The position numbers and the translations under genes are program-made. A DNA stretch of 64,000 bases from Acanthornis magna. Its lineage: Eukaryota > Chordata > Aves > Passeriformes > Acanthizidae. The notes beneath the pieces are model-generated. The model saw only the letters and a list, made by a program, of their open reading frames with translations. It was not told the DNA's origin and ran no database searches. Location: the NCBI GenBank assembly GCA_036785705.1, contig JAWUZG010000001.1:4774001-4838000 (forward strand), written 5' to 3'. Each line of letters opens with the position of its first letter. The first letter of the stretch is position 1. Of the stretch, positions 15,160 to 29,176 are shown one piece after another.

Positions 15160-15402
15160 ATGAAAGGTCTACAAGGAAAGGGACTTTCTAGAAGGGGCGT
15201 GAGAGGGAATAGATTTACAAAAGATATAGATAAGAAATTCTTCACTATGAGGGTGAAGAGGCACTGGAACACAGACGTGGTGGATTCCCCATAGCTAGAA
15301 GTGTTCAAGGCCAGATTGGATGGGGCTTGCTAAAGGGGTTGGAATTAAATGGTCTTTAAGGTCCCTTCCAACCCAAATCATTCTATGGTTATTCTATGAC
15401 AA
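15160..15402 (+). mobile_element. CR1 LINE 3' end, plus sense
   Basis: Sequence reads as CR1 3' UTR: the GAGGCACTGGAACA motif, AGATTGGATGGGGCTTG, GGTCCCTTCCAACCC and the terminal ATTCTATG repeat ending near 15400. The 5' truncation is close to 15160. Antisense to GRM3. Good preservation suggests a relatively young subfamily. Confidence 0.9.
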
Positions 15403-17949
15403 TGATCCTTTGCTTTGGACAAAGCATGAAATTGGCAAAAAACTATTCAGAGAAAGTTCATGTCTGATTTTAAATATCTAAAGTGAGGTTCCTTCTTTGG
15501 AACCTAAAGCTAAGCCAGATAAATCTAGGTCTTAATTGTGCTCCTTTCATCCCTCACTGGAGTCAGAGAGAGAATTTTGGTCAAGGAAGAGTTAAAACTG
15601 CTTTGCATGGATGTTTGTATAGAAGCTTATTATTTCTTGGAAGGTACAGTCCACAGTAAGGATGTACTCCTGCCTCACTCCAGGAGGAGTTAGATCTGAT
15701 TTATTTTGGGAGGATCAGGGCTGGATATTCTTTCTGTGTGGCCTGTGTGCCTTGTAATAACAAGCTCTCTTGTTTTTACAATTCTCTTTGCAATCTCAGA
15801 TTAATGCTGGTATCCCAAATTTCACCGAGGCCAGCATGAATGAATAATAATCCCATTAAAGAATTCAAGAACTGGCCAAGAGTCACTAGTTGTATTTGTT
15901 AATGAAACTGAACCAGAGGTGAGGATTTCATTGCTTTGTTTGCACTTCCTGGCTTTGATCGGGGAGAAACTTCATGTTTGCCAACATTTCTACCGACCAA
16001 AGGAAGGCAGAGCCATCCACGGGGCAGCGGGCATGCAATGAAAGCCATCCTGTGATAATTGCCTCAAATTCTTCTGTCGAGCAGTGACTGAAGAATGAGA
16101 GCTGGGAAACCACAAGACCAGGTGCATGAGAAAAAAAAGTAGGTTAGAAATTGTACGTGCCAGATTGCGAACCAGGCTGAGCTCCCCTCGAGGGCATATT
16201 CTTCCACTTTCGCAGCTTGTTTCAGCGAGAGGAAGACGATGGACAAGAACCATCTCTGCAGATTGTTTGCTCTTCCTGGGGCTGTGGTGTTACTCCACGT
16301 ATCAGTGCCATGGCTCCAGGAGGAAAATGGCCCTACACCACCCATGATGAACTGCAGAGGGATCTTTGAGCAAGGAGAAAAATCAGGAAGCGAACAGCAT
16401 CCCTGGATGTGGCTGTGCCCCAGCAGTAGCTGAGCAGCAGCTCAGGGTGGTGCTGAGCCTGGGGACAAGTTCTGGGGGTCTCGCTGAAAGTGCCTGGGAA
16501 GAGGGGAATTACAGGAGGGTAACAAGCATGGAACTGTGAAGGAATTTGAGGGGAAATGTTGAAATTAATTTTCTAGGGCAGAATGGTAGCTTTGACAAAA
16601 TCCTTTGACTTTTGGGCTTGCTGGGTGAAAGAACTGCAGTTCCCTAAGTTTTAAATTGAATGACCTTATGTGCTTTTTAGGACTATCACAACTCAGTTTG
16701 GCAGCAAGCAGTGAAATACCCTCCCTTCACCGCTCAGGCCCAGCTGCCTTTTTCTCAGGAAAGCAAAATCAGCATGGCCAACATCTTCTACCTTTTCCTA
16801 TTCCGCACAGGAATAAAAAACATACATAGAAAACAGGGGAGGCCTGTGAAAGCAGGTGACAATATTTAAAATGGGAAATCCTATGGCATCTCTCCAAAAT
16901 AGAATGAAGACAACACTTGAGTAACAGCCTACACTTATCACAGGCTGCATGTTTTTGGTACATCTTAGTGGGTTGTAGAAGTGACATCTTCATTTGCACT
17001 AAGAAGGTGTCAAAGATGGCCAGTAATCCTGACCTAAGGAATTCTCACTGGTTTGGATAAGCTACTGAATGCTTTGACTGTGTCCTACCTGCAACTTTCC
17101 TGTCTAAAACAAGTCTGCAAGGCGTGAAATCAAGGTTTACTGAATTCAGAGCCAAGCTTTCACTGATGTCAGTCAAACACAGGCTATCCCCAGGTGACAC
17201 TTGTGTTCCAGTTTGAGTGTTTTCTTTCTGACATAGTATAAGACCAGGGCATCTTATCTTTTCCAAGACAGATACATTTTCTGGCAGTTTCCAGCTGATG
17301 TAAGATAGGTTACGATAGTGATACAACCTATCTGAGCAAAGGACATTATGGAAAGTCTCTTTGCCTGTGGTTTCCTGCAGGGGAGTTTTTGGTGTTTGCT
17401 GTGTGGCTGAGCTCACTCTTCAGCCTTTTTTTATCATGGGATTTTAATCTCATTCTTCATTCCTTTATTCTGCCACCGTCCTTTCCTCAGAAGGAAACCT
17501 GTAACTAATTAACATCTTCAAAGTCTGTATTTTGTACGATTTTGTTGAAACTGGCTAGCATTCAAACTTTATTGGAATTGACAGTTAATGTAATTGCATA
17601 AGCCCTATTTCCTTAGGAAAACAGCCTTCAAAAGACCAGGGCATGCTATGAGAACACCTCTATCCTTGCAGTGTCCCAAGCTCTAACTTTTAAACCTCCC
17701 CTATTGTTATGCAAACCAATAGCACAGCTTTATTCTCAGAATTTGTCAATTATAGAATGTGACTCATCTATTTTAGACATTGGAATAGGATGAAATAAAT
17801 TGCACATTACTGCATCTATTTCTCTCCATAGACAGTGAACAGGACCTGTAGAACTGGACAAATGAATTTTCTGCATGGAATGGACTCTTCAGACTCATTT
17901 AGACAGTGAGACCAACATGGCCAAAAGTTGTTGGCATGCAATTCATTTC
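15403..17949 (-). other. GRM3 intron 1 block, nothing recognised
   Basis: AT-rich intron. Open frames of 60-125 codons around 16.0-16.4 and 17.0-17.4 kb resemble no family and overlap each other on both strands. No RNA gene or repeat recognised. Confidence 0.5.
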
Positions 17950-18545
17950 ACAGAATCACAGAATCACAGAATCCTAGAATGGGTAGGCCAGAAGAGACCA
18001 CAGTGGCTCATCTGCTCCAACCTCCCTGCTCAGGCAGGGCCATCCCAGAGCACATGGCACAGAGTTGTGTCCAGACAGTTCTGGAATATCTCCAATTAGG
18101 GAGACTCCACAGCCTCTCTGGACAGTCTGTTCCTGTGCTCTGTCACTGCACAGGATAAAAGTTCTTCCTCATGTTCAAGTGGAACTTCCTGTGCATCAGT
18201 TCCTGTTCATTGCCCCTTGTCCTACTGCAGGGCTGAACAGGCTCAATGGCCTCAGCCTGTCCTTGTAAGAGAGATGCTTCTGTCCCTTAATAATCTTTGG
18301 AGCCTCTGCTGGAGTCTCTCCATGTCTCACTTGTAGTGAGGAGCCCAGAACGGGAGACGGTATCCAGATGTGGCCTCACCAGGGGTGAGTAGAGGGGCAG
18401 GATCACCTCCCTCGAGCTGCTGGCAATGCTCTTCCTAATGCACCCCAGGATCTCATTTGCCTTCTTGACCCCTGGGGCACATTGTTAGCTCATGGACAGC
18501 TTGTTGTCCACCAGAGCCCCCAGGTCCTTTCTATTTTAGGCTGAT
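17950..18545 (-). mobile_element. CR1 LINE, 5'-truncated, minus sense
   Basis: The left edge has tandem ACAGAATC units, the RC of the CR1 3' terminal repeat. The body follows the usual CR1 antisense landmarks: CCAACCTCCCTGCTCAGGCA, CCACAGCCTCTCTGGACAG, GTTCTTCCTCATGTTCA, GAACAGGCTCAATGGCCTCA, GGAGCCCAGAAC, CCACCAGAGCCCCCAGGTCC. The right end fades near 18545. Same orientation as GRM3. Confidence 0.92.
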
Positions 18546-21500
18546 TCACACCCTACACTCTATTGACTGTATTGATAAAATCCACTGAGTTCACATGAGA
18601 CATCAACAACAAAGATATCTAGATAAGATGGACTCCCCTTCATTCTCTCAGATTTTCAGTATGGCAGAGGATGGGTCCCTGTGTCACATTATTTTGATGT
18701 TATCAGGCCCTGGTAGTATCAGACCTTGTGCCTTAGCACTAAAAGCCCTCTCTGAGTAGGAGCAATACCACATGAAATAGGGAGAGCTCATGTTTTGCAA
18801 ATCCATTCTCTCTGTGTTTCAGTTTCATTCTGTGATCATTGATTTGCTGGCTTTGAGCTGTTTTCTTCATCAAGCCCAGAGGATAAGCTTTTTTTGCACT
18901 GCATCTTTCTCTCTTCTATGGCTAATGCTAGTTTATTCTCCTTCAAATCTTATGTAAAGCTTTTACAGGAGAACACATCTGTGATATGCTCTTCGGCTGT
19001 TTTTTTTGGAAAAAATATGAATAAACCAGAGTAAACTGGAAGATTGTCAGTGTATTTTGCAGATTATCTGTGTTCCAGCTCTACTCACAGGAAAATGCAA
19101 AGTCGATTAAAACCCACCAAGTGTAATAAATATGTTTTTTGATTCTGTCAGCATGGCTAAAGATAAAAGCTAATGGCAAATCCATAATACAGTCATACAG
19201 ATCAAAATGATCTATCAATCCATAAGCTTGCATTCATGACAGATAAATGCTCATATTATCTTCACAGCATGCCCCAGTTAGTCCAGCATGAACTTGGTGA
19301 GTTAACTCGGCACTCCGAAGTCAGGGTGCTGTCATGCAGGAAGTTTGTTTTGTTACAATAGCATTTTAAATGCTGAAAGTCCCATTTCTTCAGCCTGTTC
19401 CTTTCATTGATTACTGCTCAGCTCAGCCCCTCAACAGCTCTCAGGTGTATGCCACTCCTTGTTCCCAGTTTTGGTCGCCTTGTGCTCCTCTTCCAAGCCT
19501 TCCCCCTCTTCATGCCAGCAGCTTCCTTCTCCCAAGATATTTGTACATTAAATCTCAAGCAGAAAACACTTTACATTTCCATTCACCTAGGGCTTGAGGC
19601 AACCACGTGATGGGAAATATTTGACAAATTTAACAAAAGGCACCAGAGTCAGAGAAAACTTGTACATTTTTCAAACTAAATTCAAGAATTTGTGTCACTT
19701 ATCAACATGAGACTTTTGTCTGGTCAACTGGTTCAGGGAGTCAGGGGTATTATACACTTGAAATATGAGTTCTCTTGTATGAACAGACTGTTTTGAGCTG
19801 GGACTGTAATCACAAGGAATAAAACACTGTGTAATGCAATGGCCAAATCAAGTACCAGTGAAAGAGGCTCCATTTGTGTCAATCACTGTTATCTTGTTGA
19901 TGGATCTGTCCCATTGTTAACGTTAAAACCTTTTTTGTTCTCTTGTTCCAGCTATTCAGAATTATTCATTCGTCCTGAATGAATATTTTGTGCTTAAACT
20001 GAATCTTAGAAGCTTATTTAGAACCACTTAAGATCTTAAATTAAATATGAGTGTAATGTGGGGAGGCATAGAAATGAAAGATCCATAATTTTTCAAGTGT
20101 AAAATTAAATTCCTCCCTCCTTTCCTCTCTGATTTGATGCATCTAGTACAAAGTATATGGAATCTGAGTAGGTGTACTAAGAAATTCAGAGAGTTTTGAT
20201 AGATATCTGCATGTGTGAGATACCTGACTATTGGAGGTCCACAGAAATATATCAATTGATGAGTTTATTTTTTGATAGAAGTTGCAGATTTTCTCCATTT
20301 ACACTTAAAGGGCAACAGGATTGACTAATGAATTTTTTCCTGTTTTATCTGTTGTGTCTCAGGACCCACAGGGAAGAAATTAAAAACCCATCATCTGGCC
20401 AGCATGGAGGCTCAGAGCTTTGACTGTTTCAGCAGCTAAGCCTGCTGTTCCACAGAACCCATTTTTGACTCCCGGATCTGCTGCCCAAATCAATGTGCTG
20501 ATGTTAGGTTGGAAGCAATACAGTTCCAGACAGGGTTAGCAATTTATAAAATTTCCATCAGCCTAAGCACAGCAGTGAGCATATATGTGCATGCATGCAT
20601 GTGGGCTTTGTTGCTGTTTTCAGCATTCAGGAAACAATTACAGGAGAGCATTAGCTGTGCTTCAGTGCATACTGTGAGTCTAAAATAATAGCATGATCTT
20701 CACTCAGGGACCGAGAGTGTCCCAGATGGATCAGCAAGGCAATGGGGAAGTAAACCTGCAACACAACCAATTTTCTTTAGGTTGCTTCTCTGTTTTGAAC
20801 ACCTAACCCTTACATTCAGAAATATTTTTTTCATGGAGTTGTGAACAGCTCTCTCCTTTTTAGCAGCTGAACTGATAAATGAGAATAATTTGTATTTCTC
20901 CACAATTACAAATCCCTTTATTACAGGGTACAATGCCATCCCTGTATTTTAGCAATGAGAAACTGTGGAGAAAACAAAGTATGGCCTGAATCAGTGGCAG
21001 AAAAAGTAAAGATCACTTCTTTCTCAGTCTCAGCATAAAACTCTCAGAGATCACAAATATCTAAGAATGATGAAGAGAACAAGAAGCTTCAGGCAATGGG
21101 GGATTATCTTCAGTACAGCCCAGTCCATACACAAGAAGAAAAGGTTCCTGTTACAAGACTGATACAGCTGCAAAAAACAAACATCATTTAGGTTACCAAA
21201 ACACTTTTTCAGGTCTTCATTATCCAAAGCTAATTTGTTTCCCTTCAAAAACATTAATTGGATTCCCATTTCTCCTTAGCAATGCTGCATCACTTAAACT
21301 AGACAACTATGGCCGCAGCGCTAGTCCTTTACAAAGCTATTTGTCCATAAAGATAATTAATTTCAGTGGGGAAATGCATAGCCAGCAGCAGAACTGAGAG
21401 AAAAGAGCTCTATGATAATAGGTCAGAACTACTTGAAATGCCCTGAATACTCATTGTTTTGTTGATGAGAAAGAGCAAACCCTGACATTTTCTGTGAAGG

Positions 21501-21700
21501 TGTCCTTCAGTAGTTTTTGACTGTATGACAATCATTTAATTTAAATACCAACATCCCCAAATCTCAGGAAAATTCATGTACACCACACATTTCCTACGCC
21601 TGCCTCATTAAAGCACATGAAACTCTTTTTTTCACATGGATTTTGGCTCACTGTATAAAACACAAAATCCCCTTCCATTTGTTGGAAAGGCTCCAGTCTA
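18546..21700 (-). other. GRM3 intron 1 block with one possible SINE relic
   Basis: AT-rich intron with no supported gene. A short GCATGCATGCAT run occurs near 20.59 kb. A possible MIR relic lies at 20.93-21.04 kb. Confidence 0.5.
20930..21035 (-). repeat. Possible MIR relic
   Basis: CCATCCCTGTATTTTAGCAATGAGAAACTG, then GCCTGAATCAGTGGCAGAAA, follows the order of the antisense MIR core (ccattttacagatgagaaactg, then cagtggcagagc). Diverged. Confidence 0.4.
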
Positions 21701-21714
21701 GTAGGTAAACCAGC

Positions 21715-21850
21715 ACACTGAAATTCGGTTCCAGTCTCATCTCTGTCTTTGGCTCACCTCTTTGTACCTATAGAAAACAGAGATAATATTACTTTGTGAC
21801 CTTGCAGTTATGTCCTAAGGATTAATGCTTGTAATGCACTACACGCTCCC
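21715..21850 (+). repeat. MIR/CORE-SINE relic
   Basis: Plus-strand sequence matches the MIR sense order: TTCGGTTCCAGTCTC, then TATAGAAAACAGAGATAATATTAC, then AGGATTAATGCTTGTAATGCACT, as in the consensus 'ggataataatac ... aggattaaatgcttgtaaagcgct'. Ancient amniote SINE. Confidence 0.6.
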
Positions 21851-24800
21851 GCAGCGAATGGCAGTCAGGTCAGTGAGTACACTCTGTTCTTCTTTGCATG
21901 GAGGTAAATTAGGCGTGCCTCTGATGGCAGCAGAAATTTGGCCCCATTGGATGAATCCCATGGTCTCCAGGCTTTGGACAGATTCATTCAGCTGGCGCCA
22001 TGCCTCAGACCTAACTTCAATGTTGTGACATATCTTGCAAGGAAAGGTATTTTTTGGGTTGAGAGGGTGTGTTGATAAGTAAAGCAAGAACTAGGGGCAC
22101 CCTGGTGAAACAGGAGATATTCTCTGGAGAATTACATCCCATGCTCCCTCTGAAAGGACTGGTGGAAGAACTATTCAATAGGGCATGTGGGGTCATCTCT
22201 GCTGCTAGAACATAGAAGAAAAATCATAAGGCAGACATTTTTCTGGGCTTCCCTGTCATTTCTGGGCACATGAGAGTTCCTTAGGAAAACCCCCTGGGAT
22301 TTTCAGAGAATCTGGGTTTGGCTGCTGCTCCAAAGTGCTTTCTGGAGAGCCTTTCTAAAGGTTATGGGGAAGAGCAGGGAAGCCAGCTGAAATATGAGGG
22401 TGTCAATAATGTCTATTGAGTCTGAATTCCCCTGGGCCAGAGCTGCTGTGTAGACAGACAGAGTGCTTGGCAGGCTGACTGCTTTCTGAAGCTGAGCAGG
22501 GTGCTGCTGGGAACTCCTCACTGCACTGAAAACAGAGAACTCAGAGCTTGGGCTGCTGCCCATGATGTGCTGGGGGATCTGGGCAACAAGAAGCCCTCTC
22601 CCCAAACAGCCCTTAGTCTATCATGCCATGACAAGCACCAACTAAAACTTCAGCATACATCAGTCAGGAAAGCACCAGTTGTTATTAGTATTAATTATTA
22701 ATATATTTCCATTTTATTTAATAACTGAGTTATAACTGTTCATATTACTGTCTTCTTACTCCAGCACTTACACAGACTCAAAGGGCAGATGATAAATACA
22801 TTTGATACTTCCTCAAATGCAAATGTTTGTGTTTGTTTTTCAATGTTTACTTGCCTGACTGGAGCATTTCACTTCAGCCTCATACCCCAGTTAGTTACAG
22901 CAGATTGCCAAGTGGGATTCACGCCTGGGTAAAAGTAGTTTGCTTACTCTACAACACCAAGATAAATACTGGTCTGAAGCACCGCCATGAGGTCAACAAG
23001 GTCTAAGATTGTAAATGCCAAAAGATTTACAATTCCATCCTGACAGCCCCTCTGCTCCTTCTCATCTTTCCCCCAACAATAAGACTCATTAAAAGCTTTA
23101 AAATATAGGAAGCCGAAAAGGAGTTATTAATTTTACTTGCACAACAGCATTCACACTTGTAAGGCTTTGACAGTTTCCTTAAACCCAAAGGAATTCAGAT
23201 AGCTAGGGCAAGGAATCCGTACCAATACTTGTATTGGAAGGACACCGTTTTCAGGGCTGAACACATATTTTTGTCCTGCAGGAAGCTGACAGTGATAAGA
23301 GTATGTAGGATGCTTTACTACTACATTAACATGATGCTTCTTAATTTCCCCCCCTCATCTTGCTCAGCAAATTCCCTTTGTGTTCCTTAAATCAATAAAG
23401 CTACAGCAAGCCAACAGATTATTTCAATATTTTGTAAGATGTTCTGCCCTAACTGCCATACTTAATACCTACTGTTTTTGGTAAGGCAAATGAACTCCTC
23501 AAATATTGTATTTGCTACTTAGAAGGAAGTTGACTCTGTGTTTAGGGGGATAAGGAATTCAACTGCAGAAAGCTAAATGTATGCTTGGAGCCAAATGCTT
23601 TTAGAAACAAATTCTGTGGGCTTTCATATTTGTATCACTGTCATGATTTTGGATGGAAAATGGAAAACTTGTGATGAATGTATAATAGGCCATTGCATTT
23701 CCATCTGAGACAGAAGGAACGTGCTTACTTCTGAAGAAGGGAAGACAGATGAAGGCAGGCAAGCTGCAGAATAAAACAAGAATTAAGTGATAGCCTCTTG
23801 ATGATCATTGTTCTGCTATCTGTCCATTATCTGTCTGGGTGTAGGTAGCAAACACCACATGAATTTAAATAAAACCCATTACTCACACTCATTTACAGAT
23901 GTGATAGGAGTTGCTTGACAGGTCTTACACGGGAAACTCGGATGTAATTGAGCTCGTTGCTCTGTTGATTCTCCTCCAGCAAAATTCTCTACCTGTGCAG
24001 GAATATTTTAAGACCTCACTAAGTTTGACAGAGTGTTAGGGTTTTTTTGCTTATTTGTGTTTTGTATCATTATTGGGTCTCTACAATAACAGATGGTGAA
24101 ATCTCTTGAGTAAGCCAAATGTCGGTGATTTTCCTTATGGGATGTCATGCAAAAACACTAACAACTTGGTTCCTATTAGTACTAGAAACCGATGGGCCAG
24201 CTCCAACACCTTTTAAAGTTCCTGGGTGTCTTTGGATCAGCTCCTTGACACAGCTGAATGAGGCAAGCAATCTGCTTTAAACACTCCTTTATTATTCCCA
24301 GAGTTTCTGCTGAACATCCTATCAAACAGGCTAAAAAATCTTGCTTAAAAAGCACTTCCTTTTTGGAATACGCAGGTTCCTTTTGAGAGGAGTAAAATCA
24401 GGGCAGTTTGCAGGTAAATTTAAAACACCCATATGTTTTTCCATCTTGAATCAGGGACATCTCACTTCTGACATGGCCACTGCTGGTGGTTTCTGTTTGC
24501 TGGCAGCAAAGACTTATAAGATTGCACTTGACACAGGTGACAACCAGGTTGGCCAGACTTATCTTTTCTTGGTCCTTTCCCTGTGTCTCTCACTGTGCCA
24601 TATTGAAGGAATCAGGCTTAATGGCTATAATGGGATATTTACATCTATTTCATGCTCCTAGAGTGGTCTTAATTGACTCTTTTCCCTCATCAGGATTAGC
24701 TTATCATCTGCTGATCATGAAATCTCAGTTGAATTGACAATTCTCTGTCAAGTGTGACTGCACGCACATTTCTCCATCCCTGTAAGTCCCATACTCCCCA

Positions 24801-26999
24801 CTGGTGATATGAAACATGCTGGAGTCCTTTCACCACTTTTATGGGCTCTGAGACTAAGTTGGGATGTATTTATAAAGTCTATAAATTCTATTCTTCTATT
24901 TATATCTACCTGCATTTCATGCTGAAATTTTTATTTTCAAGCACACATACCTATTTATGACCACTTTTTAAATTAGATTTCCTTTTGGTTTATGAATGAA
25001 CTGTTGGTGGTCCCCTAACAAAGAAGGTTTTGCTTTGTTGGATCTCTGATCTGAACAGGTTCCGAAATGGGGACCAGGTTTGAGTCTTTTCATTGTACTT
25101 TAAGAGAAAGGGGGAGAAGTGCTTCTCCTCTCCTTCCTGGTTCCTCCGAGGAGATAACTGAATTTCTGACAAATACTGAATACTGCATTTTAAGCAATGT
25201 GTAAGTACAAGTAGGGGCCCTAAAGAGGTGAAACGCTCACTTCGATAGGCTTCATGCACATGCCAAGAGGGAATACTTCCCTCTTTATCTCTGGGGCTGT
25301 CTGTGTTGGACAGCAGTCAATAGCTGGTAATGGACATTGAGAGACACAGAAGCAATAGGGACAAGATGTCTGCCAATTTCATACAACCCTAGTTATGCAC
25401 AGATGTTTGTGGGTTTGGGCTTTCTTTACTCTAGGCCCCCTTGTTTTTCAGAGAGGTAAGTCCTGAACTTATCCACTTTGGCATTTCCCTTGAGAGAGAG
25501 GTAGAAGGGACAGAGCAAAGAAGGCGATTCTTATGAAATGTCTTCAAGGAGAGCTAATTTCTTTTGACTGATGTCTGTGGAGTTTTTATATTTATTCAGA
25601 AGGAAATCATGCTCAGCAATTGTCATTACCTCCCAGAGAAGTGCTGCATTCGTTTGAAGGTATATTTGACACATATTGTGTCAAAGCTCGCTGTCTCTCA
25701 GACATGACATGTGACAGCTGAAATTATTTGACATGCTCCAGTTAAAGGAATTGAGAACCAAATTCCCAGGGGCTGTGGACAGTTTCTGTACATAAAGCAC
25801 TCTTTGAGCATAAAGGAGATTTTTCAAAAGCATCCAAAATCAGTTTTTCCTGCTCTCATAGAGTAAATTCTGGATTCTTTTGATCACCAAGGTAGTTCTT
25901 CTCTACATCTGAGCCAGTTTGGCTGAAATTATCTTAGCAAATAGGATGGGTCATGGACCACTCTGGTCTGGATACCATCTGACACAGCTGTGCTGTGCCA
26001 TTACTGAGAAAATCTCTGCAGCTCCAGAACTGGAAGGTCCCATTCCACTGATCTGATGCAAATTGAGCTGGGGCTAAGACAGTCTCCAGCCTTCTTCCAG
26101 GAGCTGTCTTGGGAGAGTTATATCGGTCAAAACTCCATGGCTGGAGACTGTTTTAGCTATTAAACAATATGCTCATATTCTGGTGTCTGTCACTGTTTAA
26201 GAGCTGTAGTTGCAATCTTTGAGCTCTTCTGCCATCGGTACAGATGGTCAGAGCTCTGCACGGTCCTTCACATGAGGAGCTGCACCCTCATGTGTATTGC
26301 TATGTCTGGTCTCATAAATTAAACCTCTGCTCTCAGGCAATGAGATCGTCAGGCCCACAGTGGTGGGCATTTGTCCAGCTGGCCTCTGCCAGCCTCTGGA
26401 AAAGGGGACTCACATTGTAAACGTGTGTGGTGAATGGTCCCCACTATGTGCTAAGTCCCAACACACGTCTATGAATTATTCAGGATAATGTCACATCCCA
26501 AAAGAACTCTAGGGACCATTCGAGCAATTTCTCAGTATGGGCAATCAGGATTATATTGTCAATGTCTTTTCACTGGCACTGTTTAGCTCATTAGTAATAC
26601 AAAAAGACAGTCCTCACTACTTCTGCTGGAGAAATCTTGCCTGATGCATCCGAGCACTCAATTTGCTTTGCTAATAGCTGCATCAGGATTGTCCCTGGGC
26701 ACTGTCTCCGGGTTGAGAAAACTCATGTGTCTTTTCCCAAGAGATCTCAAGCTTCCAGGTGCTAACTGAAACTCCTCATACATTCTGAAAGCTGAAATCA
26801 CCTCTGTTGAAAACAACAGAGAAAATAACAAAGGTGCCTGCAGCACCCAGTCCGTGGATACAGCTTCCAGAGTACAGACAGAAAGGCTATTTTCTGCAGA
26901 TGCAAGGTGGTGTTGGTGCCATTGCACAGGACATCACTTGAAACTTGTGCGTGTATTATAGTGCAAATAATAATTGAAGTAGTTATAGGTATAGAGAAG
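21851..26999 (-). other. GRM3 intron 1 block, nothing recognised
   Basis: AT-rich intron without supported genes. The segment around 22.86-23.15 kb is unusually even in composition, with several homeodomain-like cores, and could be a conserved element. The 26.64-26.76 kb stretch weakly recalls an old antisense CR1 but is too diverged to call. Confidence 0.45.
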
Positions 27000-27430
27000 G
27001 ACTAGTGCAAGAAACAGGGCACGATGAGCCTCTTTTAAGGGAAAACAATGTGGCTTCACATGTTTAGCTTAGTGAAAGGAAAGCTAAGTTTTTGACAGCT
27101 ATCCATAGACACCTCAGGGGTCTGAGTACTCAGAAGGGAGGAGAGTAAAAGACATTTCTGGAATTAGAACAAATTACTGTAACCTGGTCCTGAATAAACA
27201 GACAGTGGAAATTATAAAGAAGTTTCTAAACAGCAGAGGAATGAAGTTTTGGAAAAGCTTTCTGACAGCAGGAATAACAGTCAAAAAAGCAAAATTTAAG
27301 AGGGAGCTGAAGAATTCCAGAGAAGGGATTATATGACCTGATGGTTCATGACAGCAAGAACTGAACTCAGTGACCAAAGTCGTCCCTTCAGGTCCTATCC
27401 CTGATGATCTGAAAAGTATTTAAGAGGACC
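27000..27430 (+). mobile_element. Probable ancient CR1 LINE 3' end, plus sense
   Basis: The order of landmarks fits an old CR1: a GTTTAGCTTAGTGAAAGG stretch, GTTTTGGAAAAGCTTTCTGACAGCAGGAA, ACTCAGTGACCAAAGTC and GTCCCTTCAGGTCCTATCCCTG near the end. Heavily diverged and lacking a clear terminal ATTCTATG repeat. Could be another old non-LTR family. Confidence 0.5.
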
Positions 27431-29176
27431 ACGTCCCATTGATCTGCAATGACAGAGAAGGTGGAGACTGAGTCTCAGTCTCTCCAGATCTAAATGTAGC
27501 ATGATACCCTTGAGCAACAGTCCTGCCATTCCATGTAATAGCAAAAGAGCCCAGGAATAGCTTCTGTGGAGACAGTAACTTGATTTACGACAGTTGTGAA
27601 AGAATGAACTCAAATAGTTATTTTTCCTAAACTGTAGTATCTTTTTTCCTGGGTATGCTATAATCATGAGAAATAAATTGGCAGATATCTAGATACAAAT
27701 TTTAAATCCATGAGATCTTAAATTCAAGAGCTTTTGTATCCAAATGGCTGTTTCATGCCCTACATTCTCTGAGTTGTTCTTAGTTCTTGCAGCACATAAG
27801 GCATGTAAAAACCACCCACTCACTACTTCAGAGCCATTTTTCTTCATCTAAATGAAATTTCTTTAGTTCCATTCATCTTTACAGCTCATTCAACAGGTCC
27901 CTCTGCATCAGTGAAGGGAAGCATGTTTCAATGTGCTAATCCAGCTCGGAGATGGATTAATTGACTCACATGCCCCTCTGATCACTAGCCAGATGTCTCT
28001 CCCCAGCTGGCAAGCCTTACTAATTTTCTTGTTGTTGTTGTTGTTAATTCTGGGTTTCCAGCCAGCGGGGGCTCAATCAAGGGCAACATGCTCTCTGCCG
28101 ACATTTTGTATTCTTTGGTCTGCTTTCCCTTGGGCAAAGATATTCAGCTATGAATGTCCTTCCCTGGCTCTTTGTCATCTGGACTGTGGCCCCTGGAGAA
28201 AGCTTTCCTGGTGCAGTTGCACTTCTGTATCCGGCACGCTGGGCCCCCAGGGGCTGTGCCGTGGATATTCAGGGTGGGTGAAGGGCCCGCGGGACCAGTT
28301 CCAAGAAGTGGTCCAAAATTTCAAGTCTGTGCATTGAATTTTGGAGGGAAAAAAAAGGAAAAAAGACACTCGTAACAAGAGTTAGAAATATTTCCTTCAT
28401 CAGGCTGGGTGCTACAAAATGATGTGAGAGGAAATTCAGGAATGCCTAGGAGGACTGCACAGGACTAGACCAGTTGGGACACTAAATTGGGAAGTAATGT
28501 AACATAAAGGGTGGTTTGAAAATGGGATGTATGTGTGCTCCAGGCTCTGCTCCTTATTCTGCCATCGCCCTGATGTCTTGAGCAAGACACTTCACCACTC
28601 TGGTGCTTCTACTTTCTAATGCCTAGAAGAGTTATTTGGTTTTATTTAAGACATTTGCTGATGAGCAAGACACCAAAAATTAAATATAATTTGCGCCCCT
28701 GAACACACAGCCATGTATTTTCAGCATGAAGGCTTCTGCAGTGACTTGCAGTGATTTGCCTAAAACCGCGATGTTGCCAAATGGAAAGGTGTCAGTTTGG
28801 GCCAGAATGTAGAACATTGTTTGCTCTTATCCCATTGCCTGTCTTGGGTCATCACCATAATCACACAGAATAGAAACTTAATGTACAAGAATTCGACTGG
28901 ATGGTACAACTTTTATTCACCTCAGCAGTGACTTCCTCACACAGAGGTTATGGGCAGTGAGTGCTCACTGAGGGAGGGCAGCCGAGCACGCAGGCAGCAG
29001 TAGGAATATTTGAAGATTTGGACTATTTAACACCAAGACCCTGAAGTTCAGCTATGCACACAGCTGAAGCATCCCTAAATTATAAAGGTGGAACACTAGT
29101 TTTCTAATTTCTCACTAATGGGGGTAATTTATCCCAAGCTGTAAAAAAAGGAATTCCTGGGTTATATAAATATTCT
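27431..29176 (-). other. GRM3 intron 1 block
   Basis: Intron with a (GTT)5 run at 28.03 kb and a locally GC-richer stretch at about 28.05-28.35 kb carrying overlapping unrecognised open frames on both strands. One MIR relic is annotated separately. Confidence 0.5.
28540..28660 (+). repeat. MIR relic
   Basis: CAGGCTCTGCTCCTTATTCTGCC, then GATGTCTTGAGCAAGACACTTCACCACTCTGGTGCTTCTACTTTCTAATGCC, tracks MIR sense (ggctctgccacttactagctgtgtgaccttgggcaagtcacttaacctctctgtgcctcagtttcc). Confidence 0.65.

Noticed and set aside
26640..26760. Possible old antisense CR1
   Set aside because: Only a few words resemble the consensus; too diverged to call by eye.
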